Assembly: GCA_963795195.1 (NCBI GenBank)
Contig: CAWCGU010000006.1
Span: 930,001-994,000 of the forward strand
DNA: 64,000 nt
Direction: 5' to 3'
Source: CAWCGU01 sp963795195
GTDB taxonomy: Bacteria > Actinomycetota > Thermoleophilia > Solirubrobacterales > 70-9
The notes below the pieces were generated by a model. The model searched no databases, had not been told where the DNA came from, and saw only the letters and a program-made list of their open reading frames with translations. Both the position numbers and the translations under genes were made by a program. The stretch's first letter is position 1. Each line of letters starts with the position of its first letter. Below, one piece after another: positions 43,106 to 53,567 of the stretch.

Positions 43106-46100
43106 CTACTCCGTCGAGATCGACGGATCGGCCTGCACCTTGTGCGGGACGATCATCAGAAAGCTCTGCTGGGCGGCGGCGGCCAGGGTCAGCATCCTCT
43201 CCGCCTCCTCTGGCTGATTGGTGATTCGCAGCTCTTCGGCGTAGTGGCCGAGCAGGTCGTCGATGTCGAGCATGCCCTCGGCGTCGATCTCCAGCAATTC
43301 GACCTTGGCGCCCTCGCCGAGGCGGCGCTGGATCGCCTCGCGGTCGAGGTTCCAATCGGAGTTGACCCGGACGTAGACGCGCCCGCCGGACATCCCGGCG
43401 CAGGCCCAGGGACCGAGGTCGCCGAGCACCACCGCCCGCCCCGAGGTCATGTACTCGAAGGCGAAGCCCTTGGCGTTGGCGCGGTCGGCCAGCAGCCCCC
43501 GCGTGTCGTCAATCGGCTCCGCGGGCTCACCGCCGAGCACGACGTCGGCGCCCGAGAGGCGAATGCAGAAGCGCGAGTCGGCCGAGCCCTGCACGAACAG
43601 CCGGCCGCGCTGGGCGCCGTAGGCGAACGACTTGCCCACCGAGCCGTTGACGCGGCGGCCCTCGTGGTTGCGGCCCTTGAGGATCGAGACGGTGCCGCCG
43701 AGCATCGCCTTGCCGACGCCGTCCTGGGCTCCGCCCTCGACCCTGACGGTGACGCCGTAGGCGTTGAAGGCGCCAAACCCCTGGCCGGCGACCGAGCCGC
43801 CGTTGAAGTTCAGCTCGGCCATGACGTCGTCCGAGCCCTCGGAGACGTCGCCATAGAGGCGCCCGCGCGCGATCGCGCCGGACAGTTCTGTGCCGAGCAC
43901 GCGGTCGTTGGCATCCGTCGGGCGTCCGAACTCCTGGCGCACGACCGTGCCGCCGCAGACGTCGCCGGCGAGCGCGGCGATCTGGGCCGAGGCCGCCTTC
44001 GCCTCCATCCGGATCGGCCGTGCCATCACCAGGCCGGCCTCCTCGCGCGTGTCGCCGAGCGCGTCGGCGCCCCTCGGCAGCTCGACCGGATCGAGCTCGA
44101 GGTACTCGTCGAGCGGGCTGATCAGGCCCTCGAGGTCGATCGCGTCGGCGTGGGCGACCTGCTCGAGCAGGTCGTAGCGGCCGACCAGGTCCTGGGCGCG
44201 GTCGTAGCCGAGACTCGCGACGACCTCCTTGACCTCCTCGCCCATCGACTGGAAGAAGCGGGCGCAGTTCTCGGCGGCGGTGCCGACGTCCTGCGGCGTG
44301 AACTTCTTCAGCCCGTGGTCGGTCGCCTCCTCGACGGTCTCGATCTGGGTGGCGATGCCGACGTGACAGGTGTCGAGCTGGCAGCCGCGGCAGATCGTGC
44401 AGCCGAGCGAGACCATCGCCAGGGTGCCGAAGGCGACTCGGTTGGCGCCCATGCAGAGCAGCTTGACGACGTCGTGGCCGTGGCGGTAGCCGCCGTCGGC
44501 CCAGATCTCGACGCGGTTGCGGATCCCGGCCTCCATCAGGGCGCGGTGAACCAGCCGCGTGCCGATGTCCGACGGCAGCCCGACGTGGCGCAGCGCGTGC
44601 TGGCGCGCGGCGCCGGTTCCACCTTCGAAGCCGGACAGGGTGATGATGTCGGCCCCCGCCTTGGCGATCCCGAGGCCGATCGTGCCGACGTTCGGCACGA
44701 CGGGCACCTTGACCGAGACGCGCACGTCGGGGTTGACCGTCTTCAGCTCGTCGATCAGCTCGGCGAGATCCTCGATCGAGTAGAGGTCGTGGTTGTTGGA
44801 GGGCGAGATCAGGTCGGTGCCCGGCGCCGCGTTACGAGCCGCGGCGACCTTCTCGGAGACCTTCTTGCCCGGCAGGTGGCCTCCCTCGCCCGGCTTCGCC
44901 CCCTGGCCGATCTTGATCTCGGCCAGGTACGAGGCGTTCAGCATCTCGGCCGAGACGCCGAAGCGGCCCGAGGCGACCTGCTGGCCGCGCCACTTGCGGT
45001 ACTTGCCGTACATGTCGCGGATCTCACCGCCCTCGCCGTTGACGCAGAGGATGTTGATCTGCTTGGCGGCCTCGGGGTAGGCGCGGAAAGCCGGCTCGGA
45101 CTGCGAGCCGAAGCTCATCGAGGAGATCACCAGCGGGTAGTCGTGGTGGCCGACGGACGAGTCGACGACCGTGCCGGGATCGAGCGCCGGCCGGTCGCCC
45201 TTGAGGCCCATGATGTGGCGCATCGAGATCGGGCTGTCGGCCTCGAGGTCTCGCACCTTCTGCGAGTACTCGGCGTAGCCACCCTGCCCGTTGGCGGCGG
45301 CGATCGCGGCCTTGTAGACCTTCGGGTAGAAGCGGAACGTCTTCGCCGGCTTGGCGGACTCGTTCGCGCCCTGCAGGATCTTGTGGCGCTCGTCGGTGTC
45401 GGCGTCGAGCTCGCCGAAGCCGACGCCGGCGCGGTCAGAGGCGGCGAAGCTCTCGCACTGGAAGATCTCGGCGAGCTCCGGCTTGATCCCGATCGAGGAG
45501 AACTGGCGGGCGTAGCCGCGCGTCTCGTGGATACCGATCGTCGAGATCACCTTCTCGACCCCTTTGCGCAGGGCCGCGCAGACGTTGGCGATGTCCTGCT
45601 TGTAGTCATCGACGCAGATGACCTCGGTGAGCACGTAGGGGCAGACGCCGTCGGCACCGAGCCCGAGCGCGACGACCACGTCGTGGACGTTGCGGATCGA
45701 GGCCGAGCGCAGCACCAGCGAGCAGCGCCGGCGCAGGTTCTGCTCGTCGGTGTCCACCCGGAACTGCTTGAGCGCGACGTCAACCGCGGAGACGGCCAGG
45801 TGCGAATCGATGTAGCGGCGCTCGGCGTCGTAGACGGTGCGGTCGGTCAGCACGACCAGCTCGGCACCCTCGCGGACCTTCTTGACGGCCTCCTGCTTGA
45901 TGCGCTCGATCCCGCCCTTGGTCGTCTCCGACTCGAGCAAGGCGGTGTCGATCGCGGCGGCGCGGTCGCGGAAGTGCTCCCAGAGGTCCTCGAGCAGATA
46001 GGTCTCCTGCTCGCGGGCGATCTCGCGATAGGTCCTGTCGGAGAGCGGCGCCAGATCGTGGTGGCCGCCGAGGATCACCGGGAATGAGGTCTCGACGCTG

Positions 46101-47773
46101 CCCGTGTCGTCGGCGGGGTCGTGGAACGACGGCCGGCGGCCGAACACGGCGCGGGTCGAGAAGTGCTCGATCTCGCGCTCGCGGTCGATCGCCGGGTTGG
46201 TGACGACCGCGACCGTCTCCTTGAAGTAGTCGGCGAGGTTCTGGCGCTCCGGCGAAAGCGCGGCGAGCGGCCCGTCGTAGCCGAGCGAGCCGATCGGCTC
46301 CGCCCCGTTGGAGGCCATCTGCTGGCAGAGCTTGACGTCATCGCGCTGCCAGCCGAAGCCGGCGAGGACGCGGTCGGAGACCTTGACGGGCTCCGACGGC
46401 CCGGCGCTGGTGTAGCCCGGGATGTCAGAGCCCTCGAGCGGGCCACCCGTCTCCAGCGCGCGGTCATATGGAGCCGGGGCGTCCGCGCCGGTGCGAGCCA
46501 GCCAGCGCTCGGCGACCTCGCGCAGCAGCTCCTCATGCGACCAGAGCCGGGTCGCGCGGTTGGCGCGGTCGATCGTGACCATGAACTTCTCGCCCGGGCC
46601 GAGCGGCTTCGGCTCGGAGACCATCTCGTGGACCGAGACCACGCCCGGCTCGGAGCTGAAGATGTAATCGTCGGCGGTCTCGACGATCCAGAGCGGGCGC
46701 AGCCCGAGCGCATCGGCCGAAAACAGGCACTCGTCCTCGTGGCGGGCGATCAGAGCGACCGGCCCCTGCGAGAACGGCCCCATCGTCTGGCGCAGGTACA
46801 TGTAGAAGGCATGCAGGTCGGAGGGCAGCCCCTTGATCTCGTTGACGATCGGCGGCACCACCGCCTCCATCGCCTCGGCCAGAGAGAGCCCGTGAACGCG
46901 GATCAGCGAATCAACCGTGCGGTTCAGGTCGTGTGAGTCCGAGCCATCGTCGGGGATCGGCACGGCCAGCATCTGCGCCTCCTGGCGAAGCTGTTCGATC
47001 GTGTTGATCTCGCCGTTGTGGCCGAGCACGGAGAACGGCTGCACGCGCTTGAACGAGGGCCAGGTGTTGGTCGAGTAGCGGTTGTGGCCGAAGCAGCCGA
47101 TCGTCTCGAAGCGCTCGTCACGCAGATCGGGGAAGTACTCCCCGAGGACCTTGGGAGCCCCCATCACCTTGTAGACGCAGCTCGCGTGCGAGAACGACGG
47201 CACGTGGATGGCCGCCTCGCCCTCGAGCTCGATCGTCAGGTCGAAGAGGACGCGGTCACGCTTGGCGGGATCGGCGACGAGGCCGGCCACCTGCCAGAAG
47301 TGGGGCTCCTCCTCGCGCGCTGTCGCGCCGAGCGCCGTCGAATCGACGACGTCGAGCCGCTCGGCGAGGATGCGGAAGCCGCCTCGTGAGAGGATCTCGC
47401 GAGCGTCGTGCTGGATGCGCTCGAGGGTTCCGGAGCGCTCGACAAAGATGTGGGCCACGGCAAACGCCTCATCCAGCGCCAGCGACGGATTGTGGCCGCC
47501 GCAGCGAATCTCCTCTGCCCAGATCTTGCGTGGGATGTCAACCAGCAGCCCGCAGCCGTCACCCTCGCCGTCGACGTTGCCGGCGCGGTGGAGCATCTTC
47601 TGGAGGTTGGCGAGCGCCAGGTCGACCGGCTCACGCGCGGGGACCGCGTCCTTGCGGACGGTCGCGTAGATCGCACACGCGTCCCGGTCCTCGACGCTGG
47701 GCGGCGAAACGCGCGGGCGCCAGGGAAGTTCGGGCGAGTACCTGCGGGGCGAGGCGGGCGACGGAGTGTTCAA
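43106..47773 (-). CDS. gltB: Glutamate synthase, large (glutamine amidotransferase) subunit
   Basis: TTG 47773 is preferred over the upstream ATG because GGGAGG lies 7 bases before it. GltB converts 2-oxoglutarate and glutamine to two glutamates. The 1555-residue protein has an N-terminal propeptide of about 32 residues, the nucleophile Cys33 (DRDACAIYATV), a class II amidotransferase domain (NRYSTNTWPSF), an FMN-binding synthase domain (GGTGAARQHALRHVGLPSD), the [3Fe-4S] cysteines in CTICRGCQLDTCHVG and a C-terminal GXGXG beta-helix. No gltD small subunit is nearby, so the electron donor is encoded elsewhere or is ferredoxin. It diverges from parA. Confidence 0.94.
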   Translation of the reverse strand: MNTPSPASPRRYSPELPWRPRVSPPSVEDRDACAIYATVRKDAVPAREPVDLALANLQKMLHRAGNVDGEGDGCGLLVDIPRKIWAEEIRCGGHNPSLALDEAFAVAHIFVERSGTLERIQHDAREILSRGGFRILAERLDVVDSTALGATAREEEPHFWQVAGLVADPAKRDRVLFDLTIELEGEAAIHVPSFSHASCVYKVMGAPKVLGEYFPDLRDERFETIGCFGHNRYSTNTWPSFKRVQPFSVLGHNGEINTIEQLRQEAQMLAVPIPDDGSDSHDLNRTVDSLIRVHGLSLAEAMEAVVPPIVNEIKGLPSDLHAFYMYLRQTMGPFSQGPVALIARHEDECLFSADALGLRPLWIVETADDYIFSSEPGVVSVHEMVSEPKPLGPGEKFMVTIDRANRATRLWSHEELLREVAERWLARTGADAPAPYDRALETGGPLEGSDIPGYTSAGPSEPVKVSDRVLAGFGWQRDDVKLCQQMASNGAEPIGSLGYDGPLAALSPERQNLADYFKETVAVVTNPAIDREREIEHFSTRAVFGRRPSFHDPADDTGSVETSFPVILGGHHDLAPLSDRTYREIAREQETYLLEDLWEHFRDRAAAIDTALLESETTKGGIERIKQEAVKKVREGAELVVLTDRTVYDAERRYIDSHLAVSAVDVALKQFRVDTDEQNLRRRCSLVLRSASIRNVHDVVVALGLGADGVCPYVLTEVICVDDYKQDIANVCAALRKGVEKVISTIGIHETRGYARQFSSIGIKPELAEIFQCESFAASDRAGVGFGELDADTDERHKILQGANESAKPAKTFRFYPKVYKAAIAAANGQGGYAEYSQKVRDLEADSPISMRHIMGLKGDRPALDPGTVVDSSVGHHDYPLVISSMSFGSQSEPAFRAYPEAAKQINILCVNGEGGEIRDMYGKYRKWRGQQVASGRFGVSAEMLNASYLAEIKIGQGAKPGEGGHLPGKKVSEKVAAARNAAPGTDLISPSNNHDLYSIEDLAELIDELKTVNPDVRVSVKVPVVPNVGTIGLGIAKAGADIITLSGFEGGTGAARQHALRHVGLPSDIGTRLVHRALMEAGIRNRVEIWADGGYRHGHDVVKLLCMGANRVAFGTLAMVSLGCTICRGCQLDTCHVGIATQIETVEEATDHGLKKFTPQDVGTAAENCARFFQSMGEEVKEVVASLGYDRAQDLVGRYDLLEQVAHADAIDLEGLISPLDEYLELDPVELPRGADALGDTREEAGLVMARPIRMEAKAASAQIAALAGDVCGGTVVRQEFGRPTDANDRVLGTELSGAIARGRLYGDVSEGSDDVMAELNFNGGSVAGQGFGAFNAYGVTVRVEGGAQDGVGKAMLGGTVSILKGRNHEGRRVNGSVGKSFAYGAQRGRLFVQGSADSRFCIRLSGADVVLGGEPAEPIDDTRGLLADRANAKGFAFEYMTSGRAVVLGDLGPWACAGMSGGRVYVRVNSDWNLDREAIQRRLGEGAKVELLEIDAEGMLDIDDLLGHYAEELRITNQPEEAERMLTLAAAAQQSFLMIVPHKVQADPSISTE
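43110..43127. terminator. Hairpin at the end of gltB
   Basis: TCCGTCGA (43110-43117) and TCGACGGA (43120-43127) are perfect inverted repeats around 2 bases, within the last gltB codons and 9 bp beyond the convergent gene's stop. It could end both transcripts. No T-run follows. Confidence 0.3.
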
Positions 47774-47834
47774 TTTTTCCTCCCGGGTTCCGTGCCTTCT
47801 TCGAGCGGGCACGCGACGGGTCTTCGTGCCTGCA

Positions 47835-47854
47835 CCCGGTTGAGCCTGACCGGG
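47835..47854. promoter_or_regulatory. Hairpin-forming repeat in the gltB leader
   Basis: CCCGGT (47835-47840) and ACCGGG (47849-47854) pair perfectly around 8 bases, directly upstream of the parA -35 box and inside the presumptive gltB leader. Confidence 0.3.
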
Positions 47855-47855
47855 G

Positions 47856-47885
47856 TTGACACCTTGCGCGAGGCGGGATTATATA
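47856..47885 (+). promoter_or_regulatory. Promoter of the parA operon; shared -10 with gltB
   Basis: A perfect -35 TTGACA (47856-47861) is followed, after 17 or 18 bp, by TTATAT/TATATA (47879-47885). On the opposite strand the same bases read TATAAT (47883-47878), a perfect -10 for gltB, though without a clear -35. The two divergent promoters therefore overlap. Confidence 0.6.
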
Positions 47886-47907
47886 GCTCTCGCTAGCGGT
47901 CTATAGT
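47881..47907. promoter_or_regulatory. Dyad at the parA transcription start
   Basis: TATAG, the 8-bp palindrome CGCTAGCG (47891-47898) and CTATA form a near-symmetric block just downstream of the parA -10 and upstream of the gltB -10. It is well placed to repress both promoters, perhaps by ParA-linked or nitrogen-linked control; both options are speculation. Confidence 0.3.
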
Positions 47908-47914
47908 CGCGGCG

Positions 47915-48790
47915 ATGGCGACCACTATCGCAGTGCTCTCACAGAAGGGGGGCACGGGCAAGACCACCACCACGCGCACGCTCGCCGACGTCTTCACGCG
48001 GATCGGCATCGACACGCTGGCCATCGACGCCGACCCACAGGGCAACCTCTCCGACTACTTCGACACCGATCCCAACGCCCAGCCGACCCTCGCCGACGTC
48101 CTGCAGGGCCAGGCCAAGGCATCGGACGCCGTTCACGGCCCCGTGATACCCGCCAACCTCGGTCTCGCCGAGGCGGAGCTGATGCTGGCGGGGAAAATGG
48201 GACGCGAGCTGACGCTGCGAAACGCCCTGCGTGAGCTCAAGCGTGAGCGCGAGTTGATCCTGATCGACTGCCCGCCCACGCTCGGCTTGCTGACCGTCAA
48301 CGCACTCGTCGCCTCCAGCCACGCGATCCTGACGGCCGAGGCCCAGTACTTCTCACTCCAGGGGATCGAGCAGGCGATGGAGGTGATCTCGCTGGCTCGG
48401 GAGACGCTCAACCCAGATCTCGAACTGCTCGGCGTCGTCCTCAACATCGCCAACATGCGCACAAACCACGCCCGCCAGACACGCGAGATCCTGCGCGAGG
48501 AGTTCGACGGCAAGCTCTTCGATTCGGTCATCCGGCAGTCGATCGCGTACGCGGAGTCCGCCGAGCGCGCGATCCCGATCCTCGACTACCGCCCGGAGCG
48601 CGGCCTGGACTACGTACAACTCGTTCGGGAGATCCTCGAGCGGCTCGGAGGGATGGACTCACAACTCGTGGCGCTGGAGAGGCTGCAGACTGAGGTGACC
48701 CCGAAGAAGCGGACGCCCGCCAAGCCGGCGGAGCCGGAGTCCGAGGTTCCCGAACACACACCCGTCGAAGAAATCCCCATCGGAGGTTGA
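47915..48790 (+). CDS. ParA/Soj-family ATPase (orphan)
   Basis: The 291-residue product has the deviant Walker A KGGTGKTT at residues 11-18, AIDADPQGNLSDYF, the LIDCPPTLGLLTVNAL switch region and a C-terminal Pro/Glu-rich tail of about 35 residues. ParA ATPases position plasmids, chromosome origins or large protein complexes. No parB follows. The next gene starts one base after its stop, a cupin, then an NTF2-like gene, so an organising or accessory role is more likely than chromosome partition. A separate chromosomal parAB may exist elsewhere. Confidence 0.82.
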   Translation: MATTIAVLSQKGGTGKTTTTRTLADVFTRIGIDTLAIDADPQGNLSDYFDTDPNAQPTLADVLQGQAKASDAVHGPVIPANLGLAEAELMLAGKMGRELTLRNALRELKRERELILIDCPPTLGLLTVNALVASSHAILTAEAQYFSLQGIEQAMEVISLARETLNPDLELLGVVLNIANMRTNHARQTREILREEFDGKLFDSVIRQSIAYAESAERAIPILDYRPERGLDYVQLVREILERLGGMDSQLVALERLQTEVTPKKRTPAKPAEPESEVPEHTPVEEIPIGG

Positions 48791-48791
48791 G

Positions 48792-49205
48792 ATGAGCAAC
48801 TACACGGTGCTCGAGGGCGACAACGCCATCGACTACATGTCGGACTACCCCGGATACGGCCAGATGCTGTCCTACACGCAGGGTCTGAGCGCCGAGCAGG
48901 TCGCGCTGACGCTGCGCCGGATGCCGCCGCATACGGGCGGCCGCGGCTCCTACGGTCACCGCCACAAGACCCAGGAGGAGCTGGTGTTGGTGATCGACGG
49001 CGTGCTGACGGTCAAGGTCGACGACGACGAGTTCGAGCTGGACGCCGGCACCGCAATCCGCATCGCCCCCGAGGCCGTGCGCTCCGTTCACAACGACGGC
49101 CCGGGCGAGACGACGATCGTGCTCGTCTCGGTGCGGGTCGAGGACGTGATCGCCGACACCGAGCAGGTCTCCGACTTCTGGCCGGGCGAGGAGGCCGGAG
49201 AGTGA
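48792..49205 (+). CDS. Cupin-domain protein
   Basis: A 137-residue single cupin with motif 1 residues HRHKTQEELVLVIDG and motif 2 DAGTAIRIAPEAVRSVHND, the His and Glu residues being suited to bind one metal. Function could be an isomerase, dioxygenase or sensor. It follows parA by one base and overlaps the next GTG start by 4 bp. Confidence 0.8.
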   Translation: MSNYTVLEGDNAIDYMSDYPGYGQMLSYTQGLSAEQVALTLRRMPPHTGGRGSYGHRHKTQEELVLVIDGVLTVKVDDDEFELDAGTAIRIAPEAVRSVHNDGPGETTIVLVSVRVEDVIADTEQVSDFWPGEEAGE

Positions 49206-49609
49206 CTTTCTCCATCGCGGCCTACAACGACGCCTGGAACGCCCACGACCTCGACGCGATCATGGCCATGCACGCGCCCGACATGGTCTTCCACAATCAC
49301 ACCGCGGGGGAAAGCGCCGAGGGCGAGGCCGTGCGCGGCCACATCGCCTCAATCTTCGAGAGCTGGCCCGACATCGCCTTCTCCGAGCGCCGCCTCTACG
49401 AACGCGAAGGGCTGGTCGTGCAGGAATGGACCGCCGCAGCGACGCACACCAACACGATGCGCCGCGGCGATCTCGTCGCCGAGCCGACCGGCAAACGGAT
49501 CGAGTGGGACGGCCTCGACGTGATCCCGCTCGAGAACGGCCTCGTCAAGCGCAAGGACGTCTACTCAGACTCGGTCTCGATCCTGCGCCAGCTGGGCCTG
49601 CTCGAATAG
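49202..49609 (+). CDS. SnoaL/NTF2-like protein
   Basis: GTG 49202 overlaps the cupin stop. The 135-residue protein starts FSIAAYNDAWNAHDLDAIMA, then MHAPDMVFHNHTAG, the hallmark of SnoaL-like polyketide cyclases/ketosteroid isomerase relatives. It is not part of the island array and lacks the EALEAAGLSE ending of those copies. Cotranscription with the cupin suggests a shared small-molecule substrate. Confidence 0.75.
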   Translation: MTFSIAAYNDAWNAHDLDAIMAMHAPDMVFHNHTAGESAEGEAVRGHIASIFESWPDIAFSERRLYEREGLVVQEWTAAATHTNTMRRGDLVAEPTGKRIEWDGLDVIPLENGLVKRKDVYSDSVSILRQLGLLE

Positions 49610-49621
49610 CAGGGTCGCCGC

Positions 49622-50503
49622 CTAGAGCTCAGGAACGTCGGCGCCGAGCGGGCTGAACGGGATTCGCCTGACCTCCGCCCACCCGCCGAGCCGCTCGCCG
49701 AGCGCCGCCGAGACCTTGCCGGTGTCCTGCCAGTAGGTCCAGACGAGCACAGTCGGGCCGGCTCCGGAGATGCTGGCCCCGATCGCGCCGAGACGCGCGG
49801 CGTCGGCAACCACCTCCATCGAGCGCGGGTAGAGCGACGCTCTGGCGGGCTGGTGCAGGCGGTCGGCGAGACCGCGAGCGATCAGGGCGAGGTCCGAGCG
49901 CTCGATGCCGAGCACGAGTTGCGAGGCCGCGGCGACGTTGGCGACGGCATCGGCCGTCGGCACCTGCCCCGGCAGCGCCGCCCGCGCGTCGGCGGTCGAG
50001 ACCTGCTCGTCATTGGGAATCACCAGCAGCGCCTCGACACCCTCAGGCGGCGCGAGCTTGGTGACGACCGGCCCGGTCTCGGTGTTCCCGCAGAGCACGA
50101 ACCCGCCGTGAAGCGCGGCGGCGACGTTGTCGGCGTGCCCCTCGATCTCGGTGGCCGCGGCGAGCAGCTGCTCGAACCCCTGGTCGAGCTCGAAGAGGTG
50201 GTCGGCGGCGACCAAACCGGCGACGATCGCGGCGGCGCTCGAGCCGAGTCCGGCGGCGAGCGGAATCTCGCTCGAGATCCGGAAGCGCAGGCCGTCGGCG
50301 GCATGCAGGTGTTCGAAGGCGCGCACGCAGAGGTTGGAGCGGTCCGCCGGCACGTCGAGATCGCCGACCTCGACCGAGAACTCCCCGGCCTCCTCAACCT
50401 CGAGCTCCAGGTACAGCGTCAGCGCGGCGGCAAGGACGTCGAAGCCCGAGCCGAGATTGGCCGAGCTGGCCGGCACCCGCACCAGCCGGCGGCGCTGGGT
50501 CAC
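49622..50503 (-). CDS. thrB: Homoserine kinase
   Basis: GTG 50503 (site GTGAGGCA) starts TQRRRLVRVPASSANLGSGF, the GHMP-kinase N-terminus. The ATP-binding loop is PLAAGLGSSAAAIVAGL; the third GHMP motif is GASISGAGPTVLVW. The 293-residue length is normal. ThrB phosphorylates homoserine on the way to threonine. Neither thrA nor thrC is adjacent. The redoxin gene upstream is only 13 bp away on the same strand. Confidence 0.9.
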   Translation of the reverse strand: MTQRRRLVRVPASSANLGSGFDVLAAALTLYLELEVEEAGEFSVEVGDLDVPADRSNLCVRAFEHLHAADGLRFRISSEIPLAAGLGSSAAAIVAGLVAADHLFELDQGFEQLLAAATEIEGHADNVAAALHGGFVLCGNTETGPVVTKLAPPEGVEALLVIPNDEQVSTADARAALPGQVPTADAVANVAAASQLVLGIERSDLALIARGLADRLHQPARASLYPRSMEVVADAARLGAIGASISGAGPTVLVWTYWQDTGKVSAALGERLGGWAEVRRIPFSPLGADVPEL

Positions 50504-50516
50504 TGCCTCACGACCC

Positions 50517-51062
50517 TCACTGCGCCCACTTGATCGAGCAGCCGACCGGATCCGTGGCGGGGCGTTCAGGTGCCCGCCCGTCGAGGATCGCATCCAGCGC
50601 CTCGCGCAGCCACTCGGCGTTCAGTGCGGGGTCCTGGTCGTCGGCATCCGGGGCGCCCTCGTAGGCGACATTGCCGCTTGCGTCGATCACGTAGACGTGG
50701 GGCGTCGTCTGCGCGTTCCACGCCCGGGCCACCTCCTGCGTCGGATCGTGCAGGTACGGGAACGGCCAGGACTCGGGCTCGTCGGCGACCCGCGCGCGCA
50801 TCGCCTCGAGCGAGTCGCCGGGATAGCGCACGGGATCGTTGGAGTTGACCGCGAGGAAGCGGACCCCGCGGTCGGCATAGTCGTTGGCGACCTCGACGGT
50901 GCGCGGGTGCCAGCGACGCGCGTAGGGGCAGTGGTTGCAGGTCCAGACAACGACGGTCGCCGGTGCCGCCCGGGCGTCGAGCCGATGCAGCTCACCCGTC
51001 GTGTCCTTAAGGCTCAGCTCCGGCGCCTGCGTGCCGGTCAGGGTTGGCGTTCCGCTTCCCAT
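50517..51062 (-). CDS. Thioredoxin-fold redoxin with CxxC
   Basis: A 181-residue protein with the AhpC/TSA-like layout: APELSLKDTTGELHRLD, then VVVWTCNHCPYARRW, where CNHC is the redox-active CxxC pair. Residues TTPHVYVIDASGNVAYEG carry the cis-Pro. A third Cys (VGCSIKW) at the C-terminus is typical of this group. It probably reduces peroxides or disulfides in the cytosol. No signal peptide is present. Confidence 0.82.
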   Translation of the reverse strand: MGSGTPTLTGTQAPELSLKDTTGELHRLDARAAPATVVVWTCNHCPYARRWHPRTVEVANDYADRGVRFLAVNSNDPVRYPGDSLEAMRARVADEPESWPFPYLHDPTQEVARAWNAQTTPHVYVIDASGNVAYEGAPDADDQDPALNAEWLREALDAILDGRAPERPATDPVGCSIKWAQ

Positions 51063-51071
51063 GCGCCCAGG

Positions 51072-52025
51072 CTACCCGCGTCGCGGGCCGAGCACCGCCC
51101 GCCCCGCGAAAGTCCCGGCTGCCAGCTCGCCGCCGTCGAGAATCACCGACTCCCGCGCCTGCGAGCCGGCGCCGATCCTGACGTTGTCGCCAAGAACGAG
51201 CGGACCGTGCAGCCAGGCATCGCCGGCTATCTGACAGCCCGCCCCGGCCAGGATCGGCCCGGGGCCGGCCTCCTCGCCTAGCATCTCGGAGCCCTCGCCC
51301 GGCTGCAGCGTTACGGCGCCGGAGAGCGCGTCGAAGTTGCCCTGCAGGAACTCGTGGAGGTTGCCGACGTCGTTCCAGTAGTCGTCGATCTCGTGGACGT
51401 AGAAGGGGACGTCGTGCTCGAGCAGGGCGGGAAAGACGTCCGTCGCGAAATCCACGACCGGATCTTCAGGGAAGTAGTCGAAGATCTCGGGCCGCAGCAT
51501 GTAGATCATGCAGCTGGCCAGGTCGGAGAGCGCCTCGGCCGCCGCCGGCTTCTCCTGGAACCCCTGAACCCTGCCGTCGGCGTCGTGGATCACCACCCCG
51601 TACTGCGTCGTGTCGGAGACCTTCTTGACCGCCAGCGTCGCGACGCCGGCGTGAGAGTCGTGGAAGGCCCGCATCGCGGTCAGGTCGATGTCGGTGAGCG
51701 CGTCTCCCGCCATCACGAAGAAGTCGCCGTCGGCGGTCAGGAAGTCGGCCACGTTGCGGACCCCTCCGGCCGTGCCCAGCAGCTCGGTCTCCTCGCTGAA
51801 GGAGAGCTCGGCGCCGAAATCCGACCCGTCGCCGAAGTGGTCGCGGATCTGCTCCGGGAGGTAGGAGAGATTGGCGATCTGCGTCTCCAGCGAGTGCGAT
51901 GCCAGGTGCCGCACGATGTGCTCCATGATCGGGCGGTTGAGCACCGGCACCAACGGCTTGGGCATCTGCAACGTGAGCGGTCGCAGCCTGGTCCCCAGGC
52001 CAGCCGCCATCACCATCGCCCTCAT
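51072..52025 (-). CDS. NDP-sugar nucleotidyltransferase
   Basis: The 317-residue protein begins RAMVMAAGLGTRLRPLTLQM, the nucleotide-binding signature GxGTRLxPLT, and contains GAELSFSEETELLGTAGG and FFVMAGDALTDIDL. The C-terminal part is left-handed-beta-helix-like and short. It is a mannose-1-phosphate guanylyltransferase or glucose-1-phosphate thymidylyl/uridylyltransferase type; the sugar and nucleotide cannot be told apart here. It diverges from the SAH hydrolase gene by 86 bp. Confidence 0.82.
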   Translation of the reverse strand: MRAMVMAAGLGTRLRPLTLQMPKPLVPVLNRPIMEHIVRHLASHSLETQIANLSYLPEQIRDHFGDGSDFGAELSFSEETELLGTAGGVRNVADFLTADGDFFVMAGDALTDIDLTAMRAFHDSHAGVATLAVKKVSDTTQYGVVIHDADGRVQGFQEKPAAAEALSDLASCMIYMLRPEIFDYFPEDPVVDFATDVFPALLEHDVPFYVHEIDDYWNDVGNLHEFLQGNFDALSGAVTLQPGEGSEMLGEEAGPGPILAGAGCQIAGDAWLHGPLVLGDNVRIGAGSQARESVILDGGELAAGTFAGRAVLGPRRG

Positions 52026-52111
52026 AGGGCTTCAACGTGGTTTGTCATAAGGGCGCAAGGCTATATTCACCCGACGAAGACATAGGAAACAGCCGTAGAA
52101 AAGAGAGAACT

Positions 52112-53539
<1,428 letters not shown>

Positions 53540-53567
53540 GACTCGCGGGGCCCAGCGCACCCAGATC

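Noticed and set aside
43142..46087. 981-codon plus-strand open frame antisense to gltB
   Set aside because: It is a shadow of the GC-rich gltB gene: composition is Leu/Val/Asp/Arg-rich with no domain, and every part lies opposite conserved GltB motifs.
52026..52111. SAH riboswitch before the S-adenosylhomocysteine hydrolase gene
   Set aside because: The leader is only 86 bp, shared with a divergent gene, and shows no convincing paired elements of the known class.
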